NCBI GenBank assembly: GCA_026987375.1
Contig: JALSMT010000086.1
Coordinates: 30,768 to 94,767 of the forward strand
Direction: 5' to 3'
Source: Thermaceae bacterium
GTDB lineage: Bacteria; Deinococcota; Deinococci; Deinococcales; Marinithermaceae
Length of the DNA: 64,000 bases
Under the pieces are notes generated by a model. That model made no database searches, was not told where the DNA came from, and saw only the letters and a list, made by a program, of their open reading frames with translations. This document shows positions 11,266-20,032 of this stretch, one piece after another; within the stretch, counting starts at the first letter, position 1; each line of letters begins with the position of its first letter. The translations under genes and the position numbers were made by a program.

Positions 11266-12734
11266 TTGAGCACCTCCTGCACCAGGGTGAGTATCGGCTG
11301 TATACCCGCGTCTATCCAGGGCGTCAGCAGGGCCGGAACGAGGCCCAGCAGCACCGCCAGAAACACCAGCGGCGCAGCCGCGTAGACCTCGTAGGGTTCC
11401 AGGTCGGCCACCTCGGTTTCGGCTTTACCCAACAGCACCCGCTGAATGGTCCACAGCATGGCGCCCGCCAGGATGACTATTCCGAATACCGCCCACCAGA
11501 CGTACGGCCGCGTCATCACGCCCAAGAAACCTCCCCAGAGACTCTGGAACTCGCCCAAGAAACCGGCAAGGCCGGGCAGGCCCAAGCCGCCGAGCAACGC
11601 CAACCACAGCACGCCGCCCAGTTTGGGCGCGGCCGGGTAAACGCCCTTCATGGCCGCTATCTCGCGGGTGTGGGTGCGCTCCGCCAAGAGGCCCACCATC
11701 AGGAACATCAGACCGGTAATGACGCCGTGGGCGACCATCTGATAGACGGCGCCGTGCAGCCCCACCGCGGTCATGGAGGCGATGCCTAAGAGCACGTAAC
11801 CCATGTGATTGACCGAGGAGTTGGCTATCAAGCGCTTGAGGTCGCGCTGCGCCAGGGTGACGTAAGCGCCGTAAACTATCGAGACGAAGGCCACGATCGC
11901 CAGCAAGCCCGAGAAGTGCTTCAACTCGCCGGGAAAGAGCGCCAAGTTAAAGCGGATGAGGCCGTAGCCGCCCATCTTCAACAGCAAGCCCGCCAAAAAT
12001 ATCGAGCCCGCGGTGGGGGCCTGGGTGTGCGCGTGCGGCAGCCAGGTGTGCACGGGCACCGCCGGCAGCTTGATGAGAAAGGCGATGGCGAAACCCCAAA
12101 AGAGCCAGGCCGCCGCCGGCAAAGCCGCCAGATAACCGCTGGCGCTCAGCAGCTTCAGGTAGTCAAAACTGAGCTCGCCCAAAGCCGGTTGCGCCAAGTA
12201 GGCGGTCGCCAGCATCGCCGCCAGCATGAAGACCGAGCCCACCAGCGAGTAGATGAGGAACTTGACGGCGGCGTAGCGGCGCTCCTCGTAGCCCCATATG
12301 GCGATCATGAAGTACATCGGCACCAGCACCGCTTCGAAGAAGAGGAAGAAAACGATGAGGTCCAGAGCCGCGAAGAGGCCCACCAACGCCCCCTGCAAGA
12401 GCAGCATCAACGCGAAGAAGCCCTTGTCGGTCTTGCGCCAGCTGGCCAAGACGCTGACCGCGGTAAGCAGCGGGGTCAGGGCCACGAACGGCAGGCTCAG
12501 CCCGTCGAGGCCGACGTGGAAGCTCGAGCCTATCAGCCTGAGCCAGTCCAACCTGAACTGGCTGACGAAACCGCCGCTGCCCACGGGGTAGGCGAAGTAA
12601 ACGCCCACACTGGCCAGCAAGGTAAAGAGGGCCACCCCCAGGGCTATGCGCTTGCCGGCTTCGGCCTTGGGGTCGGGCAACAGGCCCACCAGGGCGGCCG
12701 CGACGATGGGTAGGAAAATCAGTAGCAACGTCAC
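11262..12734 (-). CDS. nuoM: Complex I subunit M (antiporter-like)
   Basis: NuoM (Nqo13) is a proton-translocating membrane subunit. The 490-residue product shows the family core, including the helix with FFLFFEAVLVPMYFMIAIWG (conserved Glu) and the discontinuous helix region PAVPVHTWLPHAHTQAPTAGSIFLAG. I place the start at GTG 12734, inside the GTGA overlap with the nuoL stop and preceded by GGGAGG; a longer frame extends upstream but its extra residues are not hydrophobic and lie within nuoL. Translational coupling with nuoL is likely. Confidence 0.94.
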   Translation of the reverse strand: MTLLLIFLPIVAAALVGLLPDPKAEAGKRIALGVALFTLLASVGVYFAYPVGSGGFVSQFRLDWLRLIGSSFHVGLDGLSLPFVALTPLLTAVSVLASWRKTDKGFFALMLLLQGALVGLFAALDLIVFFLFFEAVLVPMYFMIAIWGYEERRYAAVKFLIYSLVGSVFMLAAMLATAYLAQPALGELSFDYLKLLSASGYLAALPAAAWLFWGFAIAFLIKLPAVPVHTWLPHAHTQAPTAGSIFLAGLLLKMGGYGLIRFNLALFPGELKHFSGLLAIVAFVSIVYGAYVTLAQRDLKRLIANSSVNHMGYVLLGIASMTAVGLHGAVYQMVAHGVITGLMFLMVGLLAERTHTREIAAMKGVYPAAPKLGGVLWLALLGGLGLPGLAGFLGEFQSLWGGFLGVMTRPYVWWAVFGIVILAGAMLWTIQRVLLGKAETEVADLEPYEVYAAAPLVFLAVLLGLVPALLTPWIDAGIQPILTLVQEVLK

Positions 12735-14737
12735 CGTATACCTCCCAGGTAGAGGGCCAGTACGCCCAGCAGCATGTAGAAAGCGTAGACGGCGAAACGA
12801 CCGCTCTGCAGATAGCGCAGGAAGGAAGAGGCCACCAGCGCCAGCCAACCGCTCAGGTCTACCAAGCCGTCGATAACCCAGCGGTCAAAGAACGCCAGGA
12901 CGTAAGTGGGCGACTGCCCCAGCGCCGCGACTACCTTGTAGTAGAACTCGTCGATGTACAAGCGGCGCTGCAAAGCCCTGGTGAGCCAGAGGGGGGCGCG
13001 CTGTTTGAGGGGGTCGCCGGCGGCGTACCAGTACCAGGCCAGTCCGATGCCGGAAAGGGCGACCAGCGTGCCGATAACGTACCCGCTCAGCAGCTTGCCC
13101 ACCGGCAGTATCTCGGGCGCGTCGCCCCAGTAGAGCAGTTTTAGCAGGCCGTAGTCGGCCCAAGGGCTGCCCCAAAGGCCTACCACGATGCTAAGAATGG
13201 CCAAACTAACGAGCGCCGTCACCATCTCAAAGCCAGATTCGTGCGGATGGTGCCCTTGCGGAGGCTCGGGGTCGGGCGGCGCGTCCGCGGGGCCCAGGTT
13301 GAGCCAGGGCGCCCCCTTGGTCCAGGCGGCGGCCTTCCAGGGCGAGGGCATGGCCGGCTTGTGGAAGGCGATGACTATCAAGCGGGTGGTGTAGAAGGCG
13401 GTGAAGAAAGCCGCGGTCAGGCCCATCAGCCAGAGTATGGGGGCGTGCTCCTCGGCGGCGTGCAACACCAGGTCCTTAGACCAAAAGCCCGCGAAGGGAG
13501 GAATGCCCATCAGCGCCAGCGAACCGACCAGGAAGGTCAGGTAGGTCCAGGGCATGTACTTTTTGAGGCGGTTCATCTCGAAGATGTCCTGCGTCTTGGC
13601 GCCGTGAATCATCGAACCCGAACCCAAAAAGAGCAGCGCCTTGAAGAAGGCGTGCGCCACCAGGTGGAACATCGCCGCGGCCCAACCAAAGACGCCCAGG
13701 CCCAAAAACATGTAGCCCAGCTGGCTGACCGTAGACCAGGCCAGGATCTTCTTGACGTCGGCGAAGGCGGGCGCGATTACGGCCGCGAAAAGTGCGGTAA
13801 TAGCGCCCACCCAGGCCACCACCATCAGGGCGTGGCCGTGAATCAGCAACGGGTAGAAGCGGGCCGTCAGGTAAACGCCGGCGGAAACCATAGTAGCCGC
13901 GTGAATCATGGCGCTCACCGGCGTGGGGCCCTCCATGGCGTCGAGAAGCCAGACGTGCAGCGGGAACTGCGCGCTCTTGCCCACCGAGGCGACGAAGACC
14001 AGCAGGCCGATGACGGCCGCTGTGCCGGCGGGAATCAGCGCCAGGGTATGCTCGCTCGCCAGATCGGCCAGGTCGAAGTTGCCGATCAGCAGGTAGAGCC
14101 AGAAAAGGCCGATCATAAAGCCCAGGTCGGCCAGTTTTGTGGTGATGAAAGCCTTCTTCTGCGCCTGCTGCGCGGTCTTCTTCTTATAGAGGAAGCCGAT
14201 GAGCAGGTAACTCATCAACCCCATGACCTCCCAGGCCAGCAGCGAGTGGAAAAAGTTGCCCGCCAGCACGAAAGCCAGCATGGCGGCGCTGAAAAGCTGC
14301 AGGAAGGCGAAAAAGGTGTGGTAACGCTCCTCTCCCCACATGTAACCGATAGAAAACATGTGGATGAACAAAGAGGCCAGCGCCACCATCGCGGTAACGA
14401 TAGCCGCCAGGGCGTCTACGTAGATGACCAGTGGTATGCCAGCCTGACCCTTGATGGCCAGCCAGTTCCACTCGAGCCTAAAGGGGAAATCGGGCGAGCC
14501 GGGAGCCAAGAGGGCGCTCTCGGACTGCCCGCTAAAAATAGCCGCCAGGTCCCAGTGCGGCGCGGCCAGGGCCACGTCCCGCAGCAGGCCCAAAGCCAGT
14601 ACGGCGCTGACGGCCATCACCCCAGTCGCCAGCCAGCCCGCCAGCCTGCCGGGCAGCGAGCGGCCAAAAAGGATCAAGACCGCAAAACCCAGCGCGGGCA
14701 GCAGCGGAATCCAGTAGCTTAGTTCAACGTAGCTCAC
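12731..14737 (-). CDS. nuoL: Complex I subunit L (antiporter-like, lateral helix)
   Basis: NuoL (Nqo12) is the distal antiporter-like subunit carrying the long lateral helix along the membrane arm. The 668-residue product contains the characteristic LLAWEVMGLMSYLLIGF helix and FPLHVWLLDAMEGPTPVSAMIHAATMV segment, then a His- and Pro-rich loop (PPDPEPPQGHHPHESG, about 500) and C-terminal helices that include the lateral helix. It begins 10 bases after the nuoK stop and overlaps nuoM by 4 bases. Confidence 0.95.
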   Translation of the reverse strand: MSYVELSYWIPLLPALGFAVLILFGRSLPGRLAGWLATGVMAVSAVLALGLLRDVALAAPHWDLAAIFSGQSESALLAPGSPDFPFRLEWNWLAIKGQAGIPLVIYVDALAAIVTAMVALASLFIHMFSIGYMWGEERYHTFFAFLQLFSAAMLAFVLAGNFFHSLLAWEVMGLMSYLLIGFLYKKKTAQQAQKKAFITTKLADLGFMIGLFWLYLLIGNFDLADLASEHTLALIPAGTAAVIGLLVFVASVGKSAQFPLHVWLLDAMEGPTPVSAMIHAATMVSAGVYLTARFYPLLIHGHALMVVAWVGAITALFAAVIAPAFADVKKILAWSTVSQLGYMFLGLGVFGWAAAMFHLVAHAFFKALLFLGSGSMIHGAKTQDIFEMNRLKKYMPWTYLTFLVGSLALMGIPPFAGFWSKDLVLHAAEEHAPILWLMGLTAAFFTAFYTTRLIVIAFHKPAMPSPWKAAAWTKGAPWLNLGPADAPPDPEPPQGHHPHESGFEMVTALVSLAILSIVVGLWGSPWADYGLLKLLYWGDAPEILPVGKLLSGYVIGTLVALSGIGLAWYWYAAGDPLKQRAPLWLTRALQRRLYIDEFYYKVVAALGQSPTYVLAFFDRWVIDGLVDLSGWLALVASSFLRYLQSGRFAVYAFYMLLGVLALYLGGIR

Positions 14738-14747
14738 ATCTGCCTCC

Positions 14748-15056
14748 TCATCCGCGCATCTCGCTGATGGCGTCGCTCTCTACGACGCCGTGGCTGCGGT
14801 AAACGTTCAATAGTATCGCGAAGCCGATAGACAGCTCCGCGGCCGCCACGACGATGATGAACAGGGCGAATATCTGTCCGGCGAAGAGGTGCGGATCGCG
14901 ATAAGCGGCGACGCTGACGAAGGCCAGAGCCGCGGCGTTCAAGAGAATCTCCACCGACATCAAGACCGCTATGAGGTTGCGCCTCGTCAAGACGCCGTAG
15001 AGACCTATCGCCATCAGCAAGCCGGAAAGCAATAAGAAGTGACCGAGGGTAACCAT
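14748..15056 (-). CDS. nuoK: Complex I subunit K
   Basis: NuoK (Nqo11) is a three-helix membrane subunit with two conserved membrane glutamates of the central proton channel. The 102-residue protein shows LIAVLMSVEILLNAAALAF (first Glu) and FALFIIVVAAAELSIGFAIL (second Glu), both intact. The gene overlaps the nuoJ stop by one base. Size is standard for the family. Confidence 0.95.
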   Translation of the reverse strand: MVTLGHFLLLSGLLMAIGLYGVLTRRNLIAVLMSVEILLNAAALAFVSVAAYRDPHLFAGQIFALFIIVVAAAELSIGFAILLNVYRSHGVVESDAISEMRG

Positions 15057-15526
15057 TAGCCAGCCCTCCTTCTCGCCAGCACGATAGCCCCGACCATCGC
15101 CAGCAGCAGGAGCACCGACGCCACCTCGAAGGGCAGCAGCGCCGCTCTCAGCAAACCCTCGCCCAAAACCGCGGGGCTGGCGCTCGCTACGCTGCTGTCG
15201 CCATGGTCTACGGCGACGCGGAAAAAGACCAGCGCCGCGGCTGCCGCCAGCGCGCCCAGGGCGATCTGCCAGCTTTTGGGCGCGGGGCTGTTGCGCGACT
15301 GGGTCATCATGATGATGAAGAGCGTCATTATCGGAATCGCCGAGGCGTTTACCATAAACTGAATCGCCGCCAGCGCCGGCGATCCCAGCAAGACGTAAAG
15401 ACCGGCGATGAGGAAGAACGTCACCGCCAGGCTCAGCGCCGCGCGCACCATGTTAGCGGTGGTGACCGCCAGCAGCGCGAACAAGAGGATGAAAGCGGCC
15501 AGGGCGTAAAAAGCGGTTAGGCTCAT
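15056..15526 (-). CDS. nuoJ: Complex I subunit J
   Basis: NuoJ (Nqo10) contributes five membrane helices, including the pi-bulge helix that links quinone chemistry to pumping. The 156-residue product has five hydrophobic segments and the conserved segment ALAAIQFMVNASAIPIMTLF near residue 55. The usual motif here is YVGAIMVLFLF-like, so this copy is somewhat divergent, with an Asn-Ala-Ser core. It overlaps nuoI and nuoK by a few bases. Confidence 0.9.
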   Translation of the reverse strand: MSLTAFYALAAFILLFALLAVTTANMVRAALSLAVTFFLIAGLYVLLGSPALAAIQFMVNASAIPIMTLFIIMMTQSRNSPAPKSWQIALGALAAAAALVFFRVAVDHGDSSVASASPAVLGEGLLRAALLPFEVASVLLLLAMVGAIVLARRRAG

Positions 15527-16095
15527 GATTCTTCCTCCTCGGCGGCGGGTTTTAGCAGCTCGGCCAAGCCGCCGGGCTGCATCTCCGGCGGAGCCTTTTC
15601 AATGCGGCCGTCCTCGGTGCGAATCTCCACGCCCAGCTTGGGGCTGTACCACTTCTTGGAGCGCCGCGCCTGCTCGTGCAAGAAGTCGATATCGGCCTTG
15701 AGGGTGTGCAGGTCATAGGTGGAAAGCTCGAAGTCTTGAATGGTGACTATCGAGCTGACCGGACAGGCCTCGACGCAGGCCGAACAGTACATGCAGTTGA
15801 CTAGGTCAATGTCGAAGCGGTCTATCAGGAAGCCCTTTCCCTCGGGGTTGCGGTGCCGCTCAATGCTTATCACCTGCGAGGGACAGGCCCGCTCGCACTG
15901 CAAGCAAACGATGCAGCGCTCGGTGCCGTCCTCGTTTTCCACCAGCGCCAGCGACTGTACCGAAACCGGCGGCAGGTCTAGCTCCACGTAGGGGTAGAAC
16001 TCCGTCGGCGCTTCTTCGTAGACGCGCTTGTGAACCGTGGCCATCCCGGTACCGATGGCCTTAACGGCTTGCCAGACTTCGTTTAGCAGGCTCAT
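15523..16095 (-). CDS. nuoI: Complex I subunit I (two [4Fe-4S] clusters)
   Basis: NuoI (Nqo9) carries clusters N6a and N6b and conducts electrons toward NuoB. Both cluster motifs are complete: CIVCLQCERACP and CMYCSACVEACP. At 190 residues it is close to the Thermus length. In complexes that lack NuoEFG, this subunit is the probable docking and entry point for the electron donor, which makes its surface of interest. It sits one base after nuoH in the operon and overlaps nuoJ by 4 bases. Confidence 0.96.
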   Translation of the reverse strand: MSLLNEVWQAVKAIGTGMATVHKRVYEEAPTEFYPYVELDLPPVSVQSLALVENEDGTERCIVCLQCERACPSQVISIERHRNPEGKGFLIDRFDIDLVNCMYCSACVEACPVSSIVTIQDFELSTYDLHTLKADIDFLHEQARRSKKWYSPKLGVEIRTEDGRIEKAPPEMQPGGLAELLKPAAEEEES

Positions 16096-16096
16096 C

Positions 16097-17272
16097 TTAC
16101 CTCCAGATCAGGCGCATATAGGCCGCCAGTACCAGTCCTAAGAGGGCCAAAGGTATCATCGCCTTCCAGGCGAACTCCATTAGTTGGTCGTCGCGGTAGC
16201 GCGGCAGGGTGGCGCGGATCCACAAAAATATCCAGACCCAGACCGCGGTCTTGACGGAAAAGTAGAGGCTCTGCAGCGCTCCGGCCGCCAGGGTGCCCGG
16301 CTCCAGCCCAAAGAGCGGTCCGTGCCAGCCGCCGAAGAAAAAGACCACTATCAGCGCCGGCAGTAAAAAGAGCTCGACGAACTCTGCCAGGAAGAAGAAT
16401 GCGAAACTCATACCCGAATACTCGACGTTATAACCGGCGATCAGCTCGGACTCGGCCTCGGGAAAGTCGAAGGGAATGTGCTTCAGTTCGGCCAGGCTGG
16501 AGATGACGTAGAGAACGAAGGGAATGAAGAGGGGTATGACGTTCCAGACGCCGAGCTGAGCGTCTACTATCTTGCCGAGCGACATCGAACCGCTCCAGAC
16601 CGCGACGCTCAAGAAGACCAGCGCCAGCGGCACCTCGTAACTGACCATCTGCGCGCCAGCGCGCAAAGCGCCGATCAGCGCCCACTTATTACCGGACGAA
16701 GCCCCGCCCAGGAGCACGCCGTAAGCGCTGAGGGTGGAGACGGCGATCAGGTATATCAGCCCGACGTTGCTGTCGGCCAGAGTCCAACCGCTGGCGAAGG
16801 GAACGACGGCGAAGATGGCGAAAGATGATACGAAGGTGACGGCCGGGGCCAGCCGGAATGTCAGCCAGTCGGCGGCCGCGGGAACGAAGTCTTCTTTGCC
16901 GAGAAGTTTTAGGGCGTCAAAGACGGTCTGGATGCCGCCCGCCGGCCCGTAGTGCATGGGCCCGTAGCGCTCCTGCACCTTGCCCAGGTATTTGCGCAAC
17001 GCCAGGATCAGCATCAGCGCGATTACCGCCGAGAGCAAGAAGAGCATGACCACCTGCAACGCCCTCATGACCACGTAGCCCCAACCGCCGTCCCAGCCCA
17101 GCCAGTCGAAGAGAGCCGGCACGCCGGCGTAGGTGGCGATGACGAAGAGCCAGAAAGCCACCACGTAAAGGGAGTAGACGAACCTCTCCAGCCAGGGCCT
17201 GCTGCGGCCCGGGTCGTAGCCGATGAGCTTAATCTTGAAACGTCTGTCTTCAGGGATCGGAATGAGACTCAC
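16097..17272 (-). CDS. nuoH: Complex I subunit H
   Basis: NuoH (Nqo8) forms the membrane side of the quinone chamber and the first part of the proton path. The 391-residue product has about eight to nine helices and the conserved loop and acidic segment ELKHIPFDFPEAESELIAGYNVEYSGM. The start is GTG with AGGAGG upstream. It follows nuoD after only 10 bases, which is the place where nuoE, nuoF and nuoG stand in Thermus and in most bacterial operons; there is no room for even a remnant of them. Confidence 0.96.
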   Translation of the reverse strand: MSLIPIPEDRRFKIKLIGYDPGRSRPWLERFVYSLYVVAFWLFVIATYAGVPALFDWLGWDGGWGYVVMRALQVVMLFLLSAVIALMLILALRKYLGKVQERYGPMHYGPAGGIQTVFDALKLLGKEDFVPAAADWLTFRLAPAVTFVSSFAIFAVVPFASGWTLADSNVGLIYLIAVSTLSAYGVLLGGASSGNKWALIGALRAGAQMVSYEVPLALVFLSVAVWSGSMSLGKIVDAQLGVWNVIPLFIPFVLYVISSLAELKHIPFDFPEAESELIAGYNVEYSGMSFAFFFLAEFVELFLLPALIVVFFFGGWHGPLFGLEPGTLAAGALQSLYFSVKTAVWVWIFLWIRATLPRYRDDQLMEFAWKAMIPLALLGLVLAAYMRLIWR

Positions 17273-17282
17273 GGTTCACCTC

Positions 17283-18410
17283 CTAGCGGTCTATCTCCCC
17301 GAAGACGGGGTCGAGGGACGAAAGAATAGCGATGGCGTCGGAAAACTTGGCGCCGATGAAGAGGTCGGGGATGACCTGCAGGTTGCTAAAGGCGGCGCCG
17401 CGGTGCTTGATGCGGTAGGGCTTGTCGCCGCCGTCGCCCACCACGTATACCCCCAGCTCGCCGCGGCTGTTCTCCACGGCGCGGTAACGCTCACCGCTTA
17501 TCTTCAGGCGCGCCGGCGCCCGGCCCTTGAACGGGCCCGTCTTGGGCGTCTTTTCCAGGAGTTGCCGCAAAATCTTGACTGACTGATAGATTTCCTGAAA
17601 ACGTACCCAGAAACGCGCGTAGGTGTCGCCGGCGTCTGAGGTAGGAATCTCAAACTCGACCTCTGGATAGGCGTCATAGGGGAAAGCCTTGCGCACGTCG
17701 TAGGCCACGCCGCTGGCCCTGAGCACCGGCCCGCTGACGCCGCGGGCGACGGCGCGCTCCTTGCTGAGAACGCCCACGCCCACGGTTCGCGCGTGCACGA
17801 TGGGGTTTTCCAGCACCAAGTGCTCGTAATCGGGCATGCGCTTTTCCAGGTGATCCAGAAACTCGGCGACGTCTTTGAAGAAGTGCGGGTGCAGGTCGCG
17901 ACGCACGCCCCCGAAGGTGTAGTAGTTGGGCAGCATCCGCGCGCCGGCCGTCCTCTCGACTATTCCCAGGATTATCTCGCGATCCCAGAAGGTGTAGAGG
18001 AAGGGGGTAATGGCGCCCAGGTCGAGCATGGCCGTTCCCATCCATACCAAGTGGCTGGCGATGCGGAAGAGCTCGAAGAACATCGTGCGAATCATCTTGG
18101 CCCGTTCAGGAACTTCTATTCCCGCCAGGTCCTCGACGGCCAGCACCACCGGCAACTCGTTCTGAGTGCCGGAGACGTAATCCATGCGGTCGGTAAAAGG
18201 AACGACCTGGAAGTAGGTGCGGCTTTCTTCGATCTTTTCGTGATTGCGGTGCAAGTAGCCGATGTGCGGCACCGCGCGTGTTATCCGCTCACCCTCCAGG
18301 CCGATGACGACCCGTAAAACGCCGTGCGTCGCCGGGTGCTGCGGACCCATGTTGACTATCATCTCGTCGCTGCGGCCCAGAACAGGCTCGAGCCCGATGG
18401 TAGAACTCAC
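17283..18410 (-). CDS. nuoD: Complex I subunit D (quinone-site subunit)
   Basis: NuoD (Nqo4), the 49-kDa-type subunit, forms the quinone-reduction site together with NuoB. The 375-residue protein has the N-terminal beta-hairpin with GPQHPATHGVLR and HIGYLHRNHEK, containing the conserved His of the quinone site, and the C-terminal IPDLFIGAKFSDAIAILSSLDPVFGEIDR. It is shorter than Thermus Nqo4 (about 409). It is a separate gene from nuoC, as in Thermus, and overlaps it by 4 bases. Confidence 0.96.
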   Translation of the reverse strand: MSSTIGLEPVLGRSDEMIVNMGPQHPATHGVLRVVIGLEGERITRAVPHIGYLHRNHEKIEESRTYFQVVPFTDRMDYVSGTQNELPVVLAVEDLAGIEVPERAKMIRTMFFELFRIASHLVWMGTAMLDLGAITPFLYTFWDREIILGIVERTAGARMLPNYYTFGGVRRDLHPHFFKDVAEFLDHLEKRMPDYEHLVLENPIVHARTVGVGVLSKERAVARGVSGPVLRASGVAYDVRKAFPYDAYPEVEFEIPTSDAGDTYARFWVRFQEIYQSVKILRQLLEKTPKTGPFKGRAPARLKISGERYRAVENSRGELGVYVVGDGGDKPYRIKHRGAAFSNLQVIPDLFIGAKFSDAIAILSSLDPVFGEIDR

Positions 18411-18907
18411 TCGCCCTCACCTCCTTCTGGCGCGGCGTCCTCTTGCGACGGCGCCGGCTCCTGCCAAGGAGCCGGGTCCGGCCAGTCAGCCGGACGCCAA
18501 TCAGGAATCAGGTACCCGCCGGTGTCGTAGCGCTTCTGCAGAGGGTGCAAATCCCACTCCTCCTCTAGCAGCAAGCGGCGCAGGTCCGGATGACCCCTAA
18601 AACTTATGCCCATCAGGTCGTAGGCTTCGCGCTCGTGCCACTCCACTCCGGGCCACAGGTCGGTAACCGAATCAACGGCGGCGACGTCGTAACTCACGTC
18701 GGTGCGCACCTCTACCTTGGCCAGGTCGCTCATCCGCGTTAGCTGCAAGACCACCCGCAGACCGTAGCCCATATCCAGCGAGCTAATCGCACGCGGGTAG
18801 TCGAAACCGTCTTTCTTGAGCTGCTCGCACAGCGCGCGGTAATCGTCGGGATGAACGGTATAGACATCCTCGTCAAAGAGGCGTTCTCTCTTGATACGCA
18901 GGTCCAT
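18407..18907 (-). CDS. nuoC: Complex I subunit C
   Basis: NuoC (Nqo5) is a cofactor-free hydrophilic subunit that packs against NuoD. The 166-residue product carries the 30-kDa-subunit signature WHEREAYDLMGISFRGHPDLRRLL-like segment at about 100-125 (core WHEREAYDLMGI) and a proline/glutamate-rich tail. Thermus Nqo5 is longer, about 207 residues. It lies 9 bases after nuoB and overlaps nuoD. Confidence 0.94.
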   Translation of the reverse strand: MDLRIKRERLFDEDVYTVHPDDYRALCEQLKKDGFDYPRAISSLDMGYGLRVVLQLTRMSDLAKVEVRTDVSYDVAAVDSVTDLWPGVEWHEREAYDLMGISFRGHPDLRRLLLEEEWDLHPLQKRYDTGGYLIPDWRPADWPDPAPWQEPAPSQEDAAPEGGEGE

Positions 18908-18916
18908 ATCGTCCCC

Positions 18917-19471
18917 CTACAAGACCGGAATACGCCCGTCCTCGCCCGGCTCGGCAAAGACGTCGTAGTCGGTGGCGATTTCCTGAGGTCTCTTGTAACG
19001 CAGCTCGCGGTCGGATATCTTGTCGCGCAGTAATAAGAGCGCCTGCAACAGCGCCTCGGGTCTGGGCGGACAACCGGGAATATAAACGTCCACGGGCACT
19101 ATCTTGTCAACACCCTCGACGACCGAGTAACCGTGGCGAAAGGGCCCGCCCTGGTTGGCGCAGGCGCCCATGGATATCACCCACTTGGGCTCGGCCATCT
19201 GGTCGTAGAGCCGCCGCAGGCGCTTGGCCAGCTTTTTATTGACCGTACCCGAAACTATCATCACGTCCGCCTGGCGGGGCGTATTGCGGAAGAACATGCC
19301 AAAACGGTCCGCGTCAACCTTGGGGTCCCAGGTAGCCATCATCTCGATGGCGCAGCAGGCGATGCCAAAAGTAAGCGGCCACATGCTGCGGCTGCGCGCC
19401 AGGTTTATCAGGTCGTCGAGAGTTCCTAAAATGATGTCGCGCGGCCTTTCGTCCGAGCCTAATAAACCCAT
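18917..19471 (-). CDS. nuoB: Complex I subunit B (cluster N2)
   Basis: NuoB (Nqo6) holds cluster N2, the last electron carrier before quinone. All four ligands are visible: the tandem Cys in [10 protein letters not shown], the Cys in [10 protein letters not shown] and the Cys in [11 protein letters not shown] choose ATG 19471 (184 residues) because the much longer upstream frame overlaps nuoA and has no similarity; the 13-base overlap with nuoA and the GGGGGTG before the start support this. Confidence 0.95.
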   Translation of the reverse strand: MGLLGSDERPRDIILGTLDDLINLARSRSMWPLTFGIACCAIEMMATWDPKVDADRFGMFFRNTPRQADVMIVSGTVNKKLAKRLRRLYDQMAEPKWVISMGACANQGGPFRHGYSVVEGVDKIVPVDVYIPGCPPRPEALLQALLLLRDKISDRELRYKRPQEIATDYDVFAEPGEDGRIPVL

Positions 19472-19836
19472 TTGAGCACCCCCCTGCGCCAGGCGTAGAC
19501 CAGCCCCAGCGCCAGAATGACGATGAATATCGTCGCCTCGAAAAAGCCTAGCCAGCCCAGCTTGTCGTAAGCCACCGCCCACGGGAACAGGAGAGCCGCC
19601 TCAACGTCGAAGAGGAGAAAGAGTAGCGCAAAGATATAGTAGTTGACGTTGAAGCGAACGTTCGTGTCGCCAATTGGAATTTCACCTGACTCATAGGCGT
19701 CTAGCTTGCCCTCGGGCTTGGGCCGGACTCCGACCAACAGACGGGCGATTCCAATCGTCATATAGACGATAGCGAGACCGACCAGGAAGAAGACGATGAC
19801 CGTCGTTCCCGCTTGCAGCTCCGTCGCATAGTCCAC
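19459..19836 (-). CDS. nuoA: Complex I subunit A
   Basis: NuoA (Nqo7) is a three-helix membrane subunit with a long loop near the quinone channel. The 125-residue product includes the loop [20 protein letters not shown]; the family normally has a Cys (YECG) where this protein has Ser (YESG), as is common outside proteobacteria. GTG 19836 is preferred as the start because GGAAAGGGGG lies 6 bases upstream; a longer frame from an ATG at 19872 exists. This is the promoter-proximal gene of the nuo operon. Confidence 0.92.
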   Translation of the reverse strand: MDYATELQAGTTVIVFFLVGLAIVYMTIGIARLLVGVRPKPEGKLDAYESGEIPIGDTNVRFNVNYYIFALLFLLFDVEAALLFPWAVAYDKLGWLGFFEATIFIVILALGLVYAWRRGVLKWVY

Positions 19837-20032
19837 GGCTTGCCCCCTTTCCGCTCCGTAAATGGAGCACACTTCGCTATTCTTACACTTCTCAGGCTCT
19901 CAGGTACAGGGACGGTTTTACCGGTCGCGCGGCCGCAATCTCCGCCTTCATTCCGGATAAATGGAAGACGTTAAGGAGAAATAGGCCAAAGGGGGGTTTT
20001 CTCTCATCGGCGCTGGCTATAATCGCCTGAAG

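Noticed and set aside
18917..19582. 221-codon version of nuoB
   Set aside because: The extra N-terminal residues overlap nuoA, are Gly/Arg-rich and have no similarity to the family; ATG 19471 gives the standard length.
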